A stretch of 64,000 nucleotides of DNA from Elusimicrobia bacterium GWA2_61_42 (GTDB lineage: Bacteria; Elusimicrobiota; Elusimicrobia; Elusimicrobiales; UBA9959), in the NCBI GenBank assembly GCA_001799615.1, contig MGTU01000004.1, forward strand, positions 62,001-126,000. The letters are read 5' to 3'. Of the stretch, positions 1 through 8,511 are shown piece by piece (the first letter of the stretch is position 1; every line of letters starts with the position of its first letter). The position numbers were made by a program, and so were the translations under genes. The notes under the pieces are model-generated. The model did no database searches and had not been told where the DNA came from. It saw only the letters and a list, made by a program, of their open reading frames with translations.

Positions 1-1
1 C

Positions 2-292
2 ACCGGGGCTCTTATGAGCCTGTGCGTAGCGGAGAAAAGACTGGGACAGATAAAAGCCGCCCTGGAGCACTGCGCCGAAGCCGCCGCGGCCGCGCTGAAG
101 GATTGCGGGCGGGGAGGCGGGCAAAGCCGCGTGCAGGCGGCCGGCGCTTTGCTGGAGACCGGGCGCATACACCAGGAGGCGGGACGGCCCGCCGAGGCCG
201 CCGCGGCCCTGAAGAAGGCTTTGAAAACGGCGCCGGCGAAGTGGGATCGCGCGGCGGAAGCCGGCGAGCTTTTAAATGCTTTGAAGCGGTGA
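2..292 (+). CDS. C-terminal end of a TPR-like protein (partial)
   Basis: The reading frame is open to the left edge, so this is the 3' end of a longer gene; the ATG at 14 need not be the start. The visible part is alanine-rich and helical, with two tetratricopeptide-like units: one around AALEHCAEAAAAAL and one around AGRPAEAAAALKKAL. TPR repeats normally mediate protein-protein contacts. No catalytic motif is visible and the true function cannot be told from this fragment. It ends 44 bp before the next start. Confidence 0.55.
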   Translation, partial: TGALMSLCVAEKRLGQIKAALEHCAEAAAAALKDCGRGGGQSRVQAAGALLETGRIHQEAGRPAEAAAALKKALKTAPAKWDRAAEAGELLNALKR

Positions 293-336
293 TTTTTTAT
301 ATCATATTAATATCCCGGGGCGCCCGGGACTTTTTA

Positions 337-1008
337 ATGAAATATCTCCTTCCCGTTTTCCTTTTGTTCCTGTCGGGCTGCCTGTCCGGAGCCGCGGGCC
401 TGCGCCGCGGTAAGGACGTCTATCCCGATTTCGCGGCGCTTAAAGCCGCCAATACCGAGGGTCTGAACTATTCCCGCGAGGTCTACGACCGGGGTTCGGA
501 CGTGGCGATCTTCGCCATACACGGCGGCGATATCGAGCAGGTCACCGCCAGGCTGGCCCGGGGCGTGGCCGGCAGGGATTTTAACCTTTATATTTTCAAC
601 GGCTGGCTGGGCAGGGACAGCGGCCGCCTGCACGTGACCGCGGCGCGTTTCGACGACCCGCAGGCCGTGTTCCTGGCTACCTCCAGCGTGCTGGGGATCT
701 CCCTGCACGCCCAGGCCGACCGCGGCGCCTGGGTTTGCGTGGGGGGAAAGAACAAAATGGCCGCCGCCCTTATCGCCAGGCGGCTCGGAGACGCCGGGTT
801 CGCGGCGGAGACCCCCTGCCAGCGCCTGCCCGGCACCTCGGACAAGAACATCGTGAACCGGCCTTCCGCGGGCGGGGTGCAGCTGGAGCTGACGCTGCGC
901 CTGCTGGACAAGCTTGAGCAGGACGGAGAGTATTTATCTAAATTTACCGAGGCGGTGCGGATGGGAGCGCTGGAGTCGCTGGCTTCGGTCAAGGCCGGCG
1001 CTAAATAA
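337..1008 (+). CDS. Lipoprotein of the poly-gamma-glutamate hydrolase (PghP/YjqB) family
   Basis: The start is ATG 337, because only from there does the product begin with a lipoprotein signal: a hydrophobic run ends in a lipobox LSGC with Cys15. The frame is open further upstream, but that part reads like shadow sequence. The 223-aa product has the family landmarks IHGGDIE (H62, E67), a later His in RLHVTAARF (H99), and NIVNRPSAGGVQLEL near residue 171. Known members are zinc-dependent amidases that cut poly-gamma-glutamate; a periplasmic or surface amidase role is inferred. There is no clear SD; the upstream base composition is AT-rich. Confidence 0.65.
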   Translation: MKYLLPVFLLFLSGCLSGAAGLRRGKDVYPDFAALKAANTEGLNYSREVYDRGSDVAIFAIHGGDIEQVTARLARGVAGRDFNLYIFNGWLGRDSGRLHVTAARFDDPQAVFLATSSVLGISLHAQADRGAWVCVGGKNKMAAALIARRLGDAGFAAETPCQRLPGTSDKNIVNRPSAGGVQLELTLRLLDKLEQDGEYLSKFTEAVRMGALESLASVKAGAK

Positions 1009-1044
1009 GCGCGGCACGCGATATAAAGCAAGGAGCAAACAACC

Positions 1045-2145
1045 ATGAAAAAGATCAGGATCTTCGCTTTCGGCGGCAATGAAGTGGCCCCGGTCGGCCT
1101 CAAGGACAAGGACGGCAAGGCCATCAACCCCGACATCGCCATGCAGTGGCAGCGCACCGCCGAGACCGGCAAGCTGGTGGCCGACATTTTCGAGAAGCAC
1201 CCCAAAGACCTCTACGTCATCACCCACGGCAACGGCCCGCAGGTAGGCAATATCCTGATGCGCGCCGAGATGTGCCGCCCCCAGCTCTTCCCGCTTTCTC
1301 TCGACGTCTGCGTGGCCGACACGCAGGGCGCGATGTCCTTTATGATGGCCCAGCTCAACAACGAGCTGAACATCCGCGGCATCGACAACCTGCTGGCCGG
1401 CATCGTGACGCAGGTGGTGGTGGACAAGGACGACCCCGATTTCAAGCACCCGTCCAAGTACGTGGGCCAGTCCTATAACGCCGAAGAGGCCAAGCAGCGC
1501 ACGGCGGACGGCTGGACCATGAAGATGTACAAGAAGGACGACAAGGGCGCCGAGATCTGGCGCCGCGTGGTGCCCTCCCCCGTGCCCACCGACATCGTCG
1601 AGATCGACGCCATCGAAGCTATGCTGGAAAAAGGCATAGTGCCCATCACCGTGGGCGGCGGCGGCATCCCCGTGCGCGAGGTGACCCCCGAGATCAAGGA
1701 CGGCAAAGAAATTTATACCACTAATTACGGCGTGAAGTATTCCAAGCCCGCCAAGGGCGAAAAACCCCTGAAGATGTACACCGGCGTGGAAGCCGTTATC
1801 GACAAGGACCTGGCCAGCGCCCTGCTGGGCTGCATGCTGATGAAGCGCGCCAAGGCCCGCGGCGAAGAGGTGGAGGTCAGCCTGACCATCTTCACCGGCG
1901 AGGACGGCGCCAAGCTGAATTACCAGAAGCCGGACGAGAAGAGCCTGCGCGTGGTCAAAGTTTCCGAGCTGGAAGCCATCTACAACCAGGTGCCCCCGCC
2001 TTTCCCCGCCGGCTCCATGGGCCCCAAGATCAAGGCCGTCATAGAATTCATCAAGGGCGGCGGCTCCGTGGCTTATATCTCCAAAACGGAGCTGTTCGAG
2101 GAAACCCTGGCCGGCAAGGCCGGTACCACGGTGCTGCCCGGCTAG
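1045..2145 (+). CDS. arcC: Carbamate kinase
   Basis: Carbamate kinase interconverts carbamoyl phosphate plus ADP with carbamate plus ATP. Family signatures are intact: THGNGPQVG (60-68), RRVVPSPVPTDIVE (from 173), VGGGGIPV (203-210), GVEAVIDKDLASALL (247-261) and FPAGSMGPKI near the C-terminus. An AAGGAG SD lies just before ATG 1045. At 366 aa it is longer than the usual 310 or so; the excess is mostly an insertion of about 25 residues between VGGGGIPV and GVEAVIDKDL. No arginine deiminase or catabolic transcarbamylase gene is in the window, so the carbamoyl-phosphate source is unknown; argG, argH and pyrB lie elsewhere in the window. Confidence 0.9.
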   Translation: MKKIRIFAFGGNEVAPVGLKDKDGKAINPDIAMQWQRTAETGKLVADIFEKHPKDLYVITHGNGPQVGNILMRAEMCRPQLFPLSLDVCVADTQGAMSFMMAQLNNELNIRGIDNLLAGIVTQVVVDKDDPDFKHPSKYVGQSYNAEEAKQRTADGWTMKMYKKDDKGAEIWRRVVPSPVPTDIVEIDAIEAMLEKGIVPITVGGGGIPVREVTPEIKDGKEIYTTNYGVKYSKPAKGEKPLKMYTGVEAVIDKDLASALLGCMLMKRAKARGEEVEVSLTIFTGEDGAKLNYQKPDEKSLRVVKVSELEAIYNQVPPPFPAGSMGPKIKAVIEFIKGGGSVAYISKTELFEETLAGKAGTTVLPG

Positions 2146-2208
2146 AGGGCCGGCAAACCGGCCAAGAGGAGGGCCGGTCTTTAAATCCCGGCGCGTTATT
2201 TTTTATCT

Positions 2209-3447
2209 ATGAAGAAAATCAAAACTTTACAGTGCATACGCTGCGGCAAGGACCACAAGCTGGCGGACGCCAAGTACAACTGTACTTCGTGCGGCGGCAA
2301 CCTGCAGGTGCTCTACGACTATAACCTGATAAAGAAGCGCCTTAACTACGAAGTGCTCAAGGACAACCCCGAGCGCAGCATCTGGCGCTACCTGGACATC
2401 CTGCCCGTTTCCAGCATCAAGAACGTGCCGCCGGTGCAGGTGGGCTGGACGCCGCTTTACCGCGCGGAAAAACTTGGCGCCGAATGCGGCGTGCACAACC
2501 TTTATATCAAGGACGACGGGCGCAATCCCAGCGCGTCTTTCAAGGACAGGGCCAGCGCGGTAGTGACGGCGCGCGCCCTCGAACTTAAGGAAAAAGTAAT
2601 AACTACGGCCTCCACCGGCAACGCCGCCTCCTCCCTGGCCTGCCTGACCGGCAGCCTGGACATGAAGACTATGATCTTCGTCCCGGAAACGGCCCCCGCG
2701 CCCAAAGTGGCGCAGCTGCTGGTGTTCGGCGCCACGGTTATCATGGTGAGGGGCACCTATGACGACGCTTTCGAGCTCTGCCTGAAGGCCTCGGCGGAGT
2801 ACGGCTGGTATAACCGCAGCACCGGCATCAACCCCTTCACCCGCGAAGGCAAGAAAACCTGCGCGTTCGAGATCTGCGAACAGATGAACTGGGAGACCCC
2901 GGACAAGGTGTTCGTCTCCGTGGGCGACGGCAATATCATCAGCGGCATCTGGAAAGGCTTCGTGGAGTTCCACCGCCTGGGCATCATCGAGCGCCTGCCG
3001 CAGCTGGTGGCGGTACAGGCCGAGCATTCCGATTCCATAAAGCGCGCTTTCGAATCCGGCACCGACGTGCAGCCGGTGTCCGGCAAGACCATCGCCGACA
3101 GCATTTCCGTGAGCCTGCCGCGCGACGGCATGGCCGCGGTGATGGCGATAAAGGATTCCGGCGGTTTCGCCGTCAGCGTGACGGACGCGGAAATACTGGC
3201 CGCCATTCCCCGCATAGCCCGCGGCTCCAACGTGTTCGCGGAGCCCGCGGCCGCGGCCACTTACGCCGGCCTGCTCAAGGCGGTAAAAGAAGGCAAGGTC
3301 AAAGACAACGAGTCCGTGGTGCTGCTGATAAGCGGCAACGGCCTTAAAGACATCCAGAGCGCCATGCAGTCGGTGGGCAAGCCCTACACCATAAATCCGG
3401 ACATTACCGAGCTGAAGAAGCTGGTGGCCGACCACAAGCTGGTTTAA
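2209..3447 (+). CDS. thrC: Threonine synthase
   Basis: This PLP enzyme converts O-phosphohomoserine to threonine. The 412-aa product starts with a zinc-ribbon-like segment (C9, C12, C25, C28) found in one class of threonine synthases. The PLP lysine is K112 in SASFKDRAS, and the phosphate-binding loop is TASTGNAASS. LLISGNGLKD near the end is typical. It follows arcC by 63 bp; that gap holds a GGCCGG/CCGGCC hairpin. There is no evident SD, and an AT-rich TATTTT precedes the ATG by 6 nt. No leader peptide or riboswitch is seen. Confidence 0.92.
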   Translation: MKKIKTLQCIRCGKDHKLADAKYNCTSCGGNLQVLYDYNLIKKRLNYEVLKDNPERSIWRYLDILPVSSIKNVPPVQVGWTPLYRAEKLGAECGVHNLYIKDDGRNPSASFKDRASAVVTARALELKEKVITTASTGNAASSLACLTGSLDMKTMIFVPETAPAPKVAQLLVFGATVIMVRGTYDDAFELCLKASAEYGWYNRSTGINPFTREGKKTCAFEICEQMNWETPDKVFVSVGDGNIISGIWKGFVEFHRLGIIERLPQLVAVQAEHSDSIKRAFESGTDVQPVSGKTIADSISVSLPRDGMAAVMAIKDSGGFAVSVTDAEILAAIPRIARGSNVFAEPAAAATYAGLLKAVKEGKVKDNESVVLLISGNGLKDIQSAMQSVGKPYTINPDITELKKLVADHKLV

Positions 3448-3461
3448 GCGCCGGCAAGGCG

Positions 3462-3500
3462 AAGGGCCGCGGCGGGGAAACCCGCCGCGGCCCTTCCGTT
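3462..3500 (+). terminator. Hairpin terminator after thrC
   Basis: A 15-bp perfect GC-rich stem (3462-3476 with 3481-3495) with a GAAA loop is followed by CCGTTTTCCC. The U tract is short, so termination may be partial. Confidence 0.6.
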
Positions 3501-3504
3501 TTCC

Positions 3505-3564
3505 CGGGGGCAGGGGCCCAGGTCCGCCTGGGTCTTAAAGCCGCGGTTTTTAGCCCTAAAGACC
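3505..3564 (+). repeat. Interspersed CCCAGG/CCTGGG element, copy A
   Basis: This stretch upstream of the proline-rich secreted protein contains GGGGCCCAGG, a 4-base spacer and CCTGGGTCTTAAA, then TAGCCCTAAAGACCC. Closely similar modules occur near 8395-8437 (reverse strand), 20414-20486 and 42428-42491. It is palindromic and could be an operator or a REP-like repeat. Confidence 0.5.
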
Positions 3565-3640
3565 CTGACCAAAGCGGCGGTCTCGCGCTAGACTATAAGA
3601 GTCTCACTATGTTTCAAAACAGAAATGGAGGTTGTTCCGC

Positions 3641-4729
3641 ATGACAAACAAACTTGTCGTAGCACTCGCCTGCCTTGGCTTTACGGCCACCGCCGGCGCC
3701 GAAGTGAACTTTGATCAGGATCTCGACATCAAAAGCGTCATCGAGCAGGCTAAGAACTCCGACGTAAAAGCCCCGTATCCTTACTACGGACCCCACCGCG
3801 TACGCTACAGCAGGGAGTGCAAGAACTTCTCTTTCGGTCCCAGCGCCTTCGCGCAGGCTTCCGAACGGGCCTACCTGAGCAGCACCGAATATACCGAGGA
3901 TTGCCGGTTCGTGCCCAACCCGCCGCCCCCGCCTCCTCCTCCGCCCCAGCCCAACCCGAACGGCCCCAAGCCGCCTAATCCCCCGGGCCAGCAGCCGGGC
4001 CACCCTAATCCTCCCGGCCATCAGCCCGGCCATCCGAAGGATTATAACCCCGGCTTCCCGGGCTATAACGGCAGCGACGACGGCCCGCACGGGAATTATT
4101 CCTATCCCGGCAATTACGGCAATCAGCAGGGAACCTGGTACTGCCATGAGCGCGCGGGCCGGGTTTTCCAGGCCACCGCGCAGCTGAACGTCGCCCCCCG
4201 GCAGTTGTATCCCTGGGAGAGCGAAGCGTTCAACGTCTGCATGGAAGCCGACCGGGTGGAGCTTGATACGCGCCATTCCCCCTACCGGTACCACGTGGAC
4301 AGGCAGGGCATGTACGACGTGACCTTCAACCTGACCCCGAACTACCGCACCCCCACGGCCCCCGACTCCAACGGGCTTTCCGCCTCCTCGTTCGCCTTCC
4401 GCGACGACAAGTTCGTCCTGGACGTGTCCGACCGGTGGGGCGGCGAGTACGCCGGTGAGAAAGTAGAGATCAAGGTGGAACTGTTCAAGGACGGCTTCCT
4501 GTTCTTCAACAGCAGCCAGGGTGAGAAGACCTTCACCTTCGACGTGGCGCGCGGCTACCAGCTGGCTTTCGCCGAGGGCGACCTGCAGAAGACCGCCGCC
4601 TTCGCGGACCCCGGCGGCGACCTGCGCGGCCCCAAGAAGTTCTACGTGAAATGGGGCTTCCGCCGCGTGGGCAGCATCTCCATCAACGAGTACGTCAACA
4701 AGGGCAGCACCGACAAGATCACCAAGTAA
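3641..4729 (+). CDS. Secreted proline-rich protein of unknown function
   Basis: ATG 3641 is chosen over the in-frame TTG at 3632 because GGAGG sits 9 nt upstream of it. The 362-aa product begins with a signal peptide (about 1-20, ending AGA-E). Residues 88-145 are a low-complexity linker: nine consecutive prolines, then PNPPGQQPGHPNPPGHQPGHP repeats, then Gly/Tyr/Asn-rich sequence. The C-terminal 200 residues look like beta-sandwich domains (alternating hydrophobic strands with many Asp, Tyr and Phe). I do not recognise a family. The two-domain, flexible-linker architecture suggests an exported adhesin or envelope protein; that is inference. Confidence 0.75.
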   Translation: MTNKLVVALACLGFTATAGAEVNFDQDLDIKSVIEQAKNSDVKAPYPYYGPHRVRYSRECKNFSFGPSAFAQASERAYLSSTEYTEDCRFVPNPPPPPPPPPQPNPNGPKPPNPPGQQPGHPNPPGHQPGHPKDYNPGFPGYNGSDDGPHGNYSYPGNYGNQQGTWYCHERAGRVFQATAQLNVAPRQLYPWESEAFNVCMEADRVELDTRHSPYRYHVDRQGMYDVTFNLTPNYRTPTAPDSNGLSASSFAFRDDKFVLDVSDRWGGEYAGEKVEIKVELFKDGFLFFNSSQGEKTFTFDVARGYQLAFAEGDLQKTAAFADPGGDLRGPKKFYVKWGFRRVGSISINEYVNKGSTDKITK

Positions 4730-4749
4730 GAGCGGGCAGGCAGAATAGA

Positions 4750-4785
4750 AGAAGGGCCGGCTTAAAGCCGGCCCTTCTTTTTTTG
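4750..4785. terminator. Bidirectional terminator between convergent genes
   Basis: The stem AGAAGGGCCGGC pairs with GCCGGCCCTTCT, followed on the plus strand by TTTTTTT. It lies between the plus-strand secreted protein and the minus-strand histidine kinase. Confidence 0.85.
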
Positions 4786-4798
4786 CGCCCGCCGAAGC

Positions 4799-6361
4799 TC
4801 AGTTCGGCAGGGCTATGGTGAAAGCGGAGCCTTTCTGCAGCTGCGACTTGGCGAACACGCGCCCGCCGTGGACCTCGGCTATCTTCTTGACCAGCGCCAG
4901 CCCCAGGCCCCAGCCTTCCACCTGGCCGGTGAAAGAGGCCTCTACCTGGTAGAACTTGTGGAAAATATTCTCCAGCTCCTCGCCGGGGATGCCGGGGCCG
5001 TTGTCCCCGACCGAGAGGATGGCATGGCCGTCGCGCGCCTGCGCCGAAAGGATCACCAGTTTGTCGCGGCCCGGGTTGAACTTTACGGCGTTGTCTATAA
5101 GGCTGCGCATGGCGTTGGCGAGCAGCTTGCGGTCCGCCTTTACGCTGACCTGTTCCGGGGCGGCTATCTTTACGGTGAGGCCCTCTACGCCTTTGAGGCG
5201 CTCTTTCATGTCCTCGGCTATCTCGCCCAGGAAATCCGCGGCGTCGAAATCTATCTTCTCCAGGGAGCAGGCGTCCAGGTTGTCGATCGTGACGAAGTCC
5301 AGCAGGCTCTCCACCAGGCCGGTCAGTTTCTGGCCCTGGCCGTAGATGGTTTCCGAGGACTTTACCACCAGGTCCGGCAGTTCCTTGGCGCTGGCCTCGT
5401 CTTTGAGGATCTGCGCGTAGCCGCTGATGCAGGCCAGCGGAGTCTTGAATTTGTGGGAGATGAGCGACAGGAAGTTGCGGGCCATGCGCTCTTCCGTGCG
5501 CTGCGCGGTGACGTCGGTCAGGATCCACAGGCGGCCTTCCACGCGGGAGTTGCCGTCCTTGTCCTCGGTGAAAAGTTTTATGACGGAGCCGTCCAGGTAG
5601 AACCTCTTGGGTTTTTCCCGGTACAGGTCGAAGCGCGACACCGTTTCCTCGCGGCCCAGTACCGTGTCCAGTCCGGGCTTGACTTCGAAATCCGTGAAGG
5701 CGCCGCTGATGTTGGCGAACTTGTATTTGTCGTGTTCCAGGTAGGTCTTGGCCGAGTTGTTCAGGATCAGGATCTCGCCGTTGATGTCGGTGAGGATGGC
5801 GCCTTCCTTGATGCGCTTGAAGACGATCTCCATCTTGCGCTTCTCTTCCTTCACGGAAGAGAAAAGGCGGGAGTTCTCTATGGCGATGGCCGCCTGCGAG
5901 GCGAAAGCCTCGAAAGAGTTCCTGTCGGTCTCCGAGAAATCGCCTTCGGTCTTGTTGATGGCCTGCACCACGCCGATGGCCTTGCCTTTGATGATCATGG
6001 GGCAGGTTAAGAGCGAGCGCGTGACGTAGCCGCTCTTGGCGTCGGCCTTCTTGGAGTGGCGCGCGTCGTTGGCCACGTCGTTGATGATGATGGAGCGGCT
6101 TTCCTTGGCGCAGGTGCCGGCTATGCCCTCGCCCAGCTTGAAGCGCATCTTCTGCACGTCCTCGGGCAGGCCCAGCGCCACGTCGAAGTAAAGTTCCTGG
6201 TTCTTCTCGTCGAGCAGGTACAGGGAGGCGCGCTCGGCTCCCACCACGCGCGAAGCCAGCCGCATGATGGTGGTCAGCAGTTCTGAAATATCTAGTTTTG
6301 AGGAAAGCAGCCGTGATACCATCACCAGCATTTCAAGGCTTTCCTGCGACTGCGTTATCAT
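4799..6361 (-). CDS. GAF-PAS sensor histidine kinase (cytosolic)
   Basis: The 520-aa product has no membrane segment. Domains in order are GAF (about 18-165, with LGEGIAGTCAKE), a PAS-like segment (about 178-288, ILTDINGEILILN), HisKA with phospho-acceptor H303 in SHKFKTPLACISGY, and HATPase_c with N box N424 (IDNAVKFN), G1 DNGPGIPG (453-460) and G2 GWGLGLALV (483-491). It should sense an intracellular signal and phosphorylate a response regulator. None is adjacent; the only one in the window is the CheY-like protein at 58885. It lies 12 bp downstream of the barrel-like gene, so the two are probably co-transcribed. Confidence 0.9.
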   Translation of the reverse strand: MITQSQESLEMLVMVSRLLSSKLDISELLTTIMRLASRVVGAERASLYLLDEKNQELYFDVALGLPEDVQKMRFKLGEGIAGTCAKESRSIIINDVANDARHSKKADAKSGYVTRSLLTCPMIIKGKAIGVVQAINKTEGDFSETDRNSFEAFASQAAIAIENSRLFSSVKEEKRKMEIVFKRIKEGAILTDINGEILILNNSAKTYLEHDKYKFANISGAFTDFEVKPGLDTVLGREETVSRFDLYREKPKRFYLDGSVIKLFTEDKDGNSRVEGRLWILTDVTAQRTEERMARNFLSLISHKFKTPLACISGYAQILKDEASAKELPDLVVKSSETIYGQGQKLTGLVESLLDFVTIDNLDACSLEKIDFDAADFLGEIAEDMKERLKGVEGLTVKIAAPEQVSVKADRKLLANAMRSLIDNAVKFNPGRDKLVILSAQARDGHAILSVGDNGPGIPGEELENIFHKFYQVEASFTGQVEGWGLGLALVKKIAEVHGGRVFAKSQLQKGSAFTIALPN

Positions 6362-6373
6362 CTTGTCCCCGTT

Positions 6374-7225
6374 CTAGAAAAATACCTGCAGGAGTATTTT
6401 ATAATAATTCTTCCACGCCGCGCCTTCGTCTTTGTAAAGGTTATAGGCCAGGTCCAGCGTCGACTTGTCGTTAAGGCCCAGCTTGAGCCCGACAATGCCG
6501 GAGTTGGCCGCCCGCGCGTTCCTGTAGGATATTTTACTATATCCCGCGTAAAGATGGCTGTCAAAATCGGGTTTCATGTTGCGGGCCACCTGCGCCGACA
6601 GCGCCCATTCGGGCAGGGCGGTTACGGGGCGGAAAGTGCCCAGGTAAGCCATCTCCGAGTGGTCCAGCGCCGGGGTGCGCAGCGTGGCGTTGGAAACCCC
6701 GGCCGGCCGGATAAAGCCGGCCGCGGAGGCCTGGAAGAAGAACTGGTTGTAATAGGACTTCTCCAGCTGCGCTTCGAAGGCGGTTTCCGAGAACTTGCTC
6801 TTTTCGCCGCTCCAGAGGCGCGCGCTCTGGCTGGCCCAGGCCCCGGACAGCACCAGGTTCAGGTAGCTTTCGTCGTCTTCGGCGTCCAGCGAGGTGAGCA
6901 GGTAGGCTTTGGCGCCCGCGGCGCCGGAGCGGATCTGCCCGGAAACGGGATAGAGGAACGGCTTCAGCGAGACGAAAAATTTATCCCCGGAATACATGAG
7001 CGGCAGGCGGAAGGAATAAACCTTGTCGTTGTAGCCGGCGGTGTTGCGGTAGAAGGCGGCGTTGGCGCCGGCCACCAGGCGCGGGGCGACGTTGGTGAAC
7101 AGGGTCAGGGAGTCCCGTTTCATGCCGTTGGACCCCGTGGCGTAATCGTTCTCCAGCCACCAGGCCGCCGATGAATTTGCCGCGAAAAAGGCCGAAAAAA
7201 ACGCCGCCAGGACGATATGCTTCAT
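6374..7225 (-). CDS. Putative outer-membrane beta-barrel protein
   Basis: The start at 7225 (MKHIVLAAFFSAFF) is preferred to an ATG three codons upstream at 7234. A perfect TATAAT ends directly at the 7234 ATG and is 9 nt before the 7225 one, as expected for a leaderless start. The product has a signal peptide cut near NSSAA, then about 265 residues of alternating strands rich in Tyr, Phe, Asn and Ser, ending in VFF; a C-terminal Phe is typical of outer-membrane barrels. No close family is recognised. It precedes the sensor kinase by 12 bp. Confidence 0.65.
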   Translation of the reverse strand: MKHIVLAAFFSAFFAANSSAAWWLENDYATGSNGMKRDSLTLFTNVAPRLVAGANAAFYRNTAGYNDKVYSFRLPLMYSGDKFFVSLKPFLYPVSGQIRSGAAGAKAYLLTSLDAEDDESYLNLVLSGAWASQSARLWSGEKSKFSETAFEAQLEKSYYNQFFFQASAAGFIRPAGVSNATLRTPALDHSEMAYLGTFRPVTALPEWALSAQVARNMKPDFDSHLYAGYSKISYRNARAANSGIVGLKLGLNDKSTLDLAYNLYKDEGAAWKNYYKILLQVFF

Positions 7226-7234
7226 GGTAACCAT

Positions 7235-7240
7235 ATTATA
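7235..7240 (-). promoter_or_regulatory. TATAAT box of a likely leaderless promoter
   Basis: On the minus strand TATAAT ends 9 nt before ATG 7225, and no SD sequence is present. No convincing -35 box is seen. Confidence 0.45.
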
Positions 7241-7278
7241 TATTATTAAACGGATTTTCCGTTCTTGAATGCCGGACC

Positions 7279-7316
7279 GTAAAAAAGCCCTCCTTTTCAG
7301 GGGAGGGCTCTTTTAC
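7279..7316. terminator. Terminator after the repeat protein gene
   Basis: The stem AGCCCTCC / GGAGGGCT is flanked by complementary A and T runs (GTAAAAA on the left, TCTTTTAC on the right), so it can work on either strand. It is placed to end the minus-strand gene at 7357-8310. Confidence 0.8.
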
Positions 7317-7356
7317 GGGCTTGGTCCCGGTCGGCCGGGTCAGGCCGCGGTCCGCG

Positions 7357-8310
7357 CTATTTGAGGAACAGGAAGAAATACTGAAGGAAGTCGTACAGGT
7401 CGCAGTTGACCAGGCTGGCGTCCACGGGGCTGTAGTTCATGTAGCCGCCGATATGGCCGTTCACCTTGTTGTAGACGAGTTCCACCGGGGCGTGGTTGGC
7501 GTAGCCCTTCACGGTCACTATGGTCGCGTCCGCCAGGCCCTCCGACATGTTGAATTCGAGCTTTACCGGGGAGTTGTTGGAGCTGCCCTGCAGCAGGCCG
7601 TTCTTCCAGTTCACCGTATACCTTACCGGGCTCAGGTTGGCGCCGCCGTAAACGGTCACTTCCTCTTTGCTCCAGTCGAATTTCAGGTTGACGGGGGAAA
7701 GGTTGGCGCCGCCGGTTATGGTCTTTTCCGCGTGGTTCACGCTCATGTTCACGGGGGAGTTGTTGAGGCCGCCGGTTATGGTCCAGTCCAGCTTGTTGAT
7801 CTTGAGGTCCGCCTGGCTGTGGTTCATGCCGCCTTTTATGGTGCCCATCTTTACGGCGTAGGTGGATTTGTTCTGCAGCCCGAAGAGCTGGTTGTGCACT
7901 TTGCGGCCTACCTTGACTTCTTCCACGTAGTAGTACCGGGCGAGGCCGATGGCGTAGTCCGCGGCGTCCAGGCCGGTCACGTCCACCATTACCATGTAGC
8001 CGCCGGAGTTGTCCTGCAGGGCCTTGGCTTTAAAGCCGCCTTCGTTGAGTTCCTTTACCACCTTGTCGATATTCTCGCCGTGCCTGATCAGCCCTATAAG
8101 GGTGTCGTTCATGTCCGGCTGGGCTTCGTTCACGGTGATCTTGCGCAGCGTCATCCACTGGTTGGCCTTGGGGGCTTCGGGGGAGGGGGTTTCTATCCCG
8201 GAAAGCGAAAGACCCGCGCCCGAGAGGGCCAGGTTGTCGGCTGCGCCGGCGAGGACCGCGCCTGAAAGGGAGAGTACCGCCGCGGCCGCTAGATGGGTAA
8301 TTTTATTCAT
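7357..8310 (-). CDS. Secreted protein with seven tandem GGxNxSPV repeats
   Basis: The start has a GGAGGT SD 9 nt upstream. The 317-aa product has a signal peptide (about 1-23), a region of about 125 residues with an alpha/beta look, then from about residue 155 seven units of 19-27 residues. Each unit begins with a variant of GGANLSPV and continues with an amphipathic strand: GGMNHSQAD, GGLNNSPVN, GGANLSPVN, GGANLSPVR, GSSNNSPVK, GYANHAPVE, GGYMNYSPVD. The spacing suggests a beta-solenoid or stacked hairpins. I know no named family with this unit. It is divergent from the clostripain-like protease. Confidence 0.7.
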   Translation of the reverse strand: MNKITHLAAAAVLSLSGAVLAGAADNLALSGAGLSLSGIETPSPEAPKANQWMTLRKITVNEAQPDMNDTLIGLIRHGENIDKVVKELNEGGFKAKALQDNSGGYMVMVDVTGLDAADYAIGLARYYYVEEVKVGRKVHNQLFGLQNKSTYAVKMGTIKGGMNHSQADLKINKLDWTITGGLNNSPVNMSVNHAEKTITGGANLSPVNLKFDWSKEEVTVYGGANLSPVRYTVNWKNGLLQGSSNNSPVKLEFNMSEGLADATIVTVKGYANHAPVELVYNKVNGHIGGYMNYSPVDASLVNCDLYDFLQYFFLFLK

Positions 8311-8394
8311 TCAATTGTTACCTCCGTGCTTGGATAACTATATTCTGCCACAAAGGCGGCGCCGCCACAATGGGCGCAGGACCCCCGAATTCGC

Positions 8395-8437
8395 CGCTTT
8401 TAGACCCAGGCCGGGCGGGACTTTAGGGCTAGGCCTT
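8395..8437 (-). repeat. Interspersed CCCAGG/CCTGGG element, copy B
   Basis: Read on the minus strand this contains TAGCCCTAAAGTCCC followed by GGCCTGGGTCTAAAAGCGGCG, the same modules as copy A in another order. It lies about 90 bp upstream of the seven-repeat protein, in the sense orientation for that gene, and next to the protease promoter on the other strand. Confidence 0.45.
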
Positions 8438-8455
8438 GCGAAAAGCGCCGTGCCC

Positions 8456-8483
8456 TTGACATGTCAACGGGGTCTGCTATAAT
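8456..8483 (+). promoter_or_regulatory. Consensus sigma-70 promoter for the protease
   Basis: A perfect TTGACA (8456-8461) and a perfect TATAAT (8478-8483) are 16 bp apart, with a TG one base before the -10 box (extended -10). This is the best promoter in the window and points to strong constitutive expression of the following gene. Confidence 0.85.
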
Positions 8484-8511
8484 ATTTTTGTAAAAGGCAA
8501 CCGGAGGCTTT

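Noticed and set aside
22-336. N-terminal extension of the poly-gamma-glutamate hydrolase-like gene
   Set aside because: The extension is Arg/Gly-rich shadow of the TPR frame, while a lipoprotein signal starts cleanly at 337.
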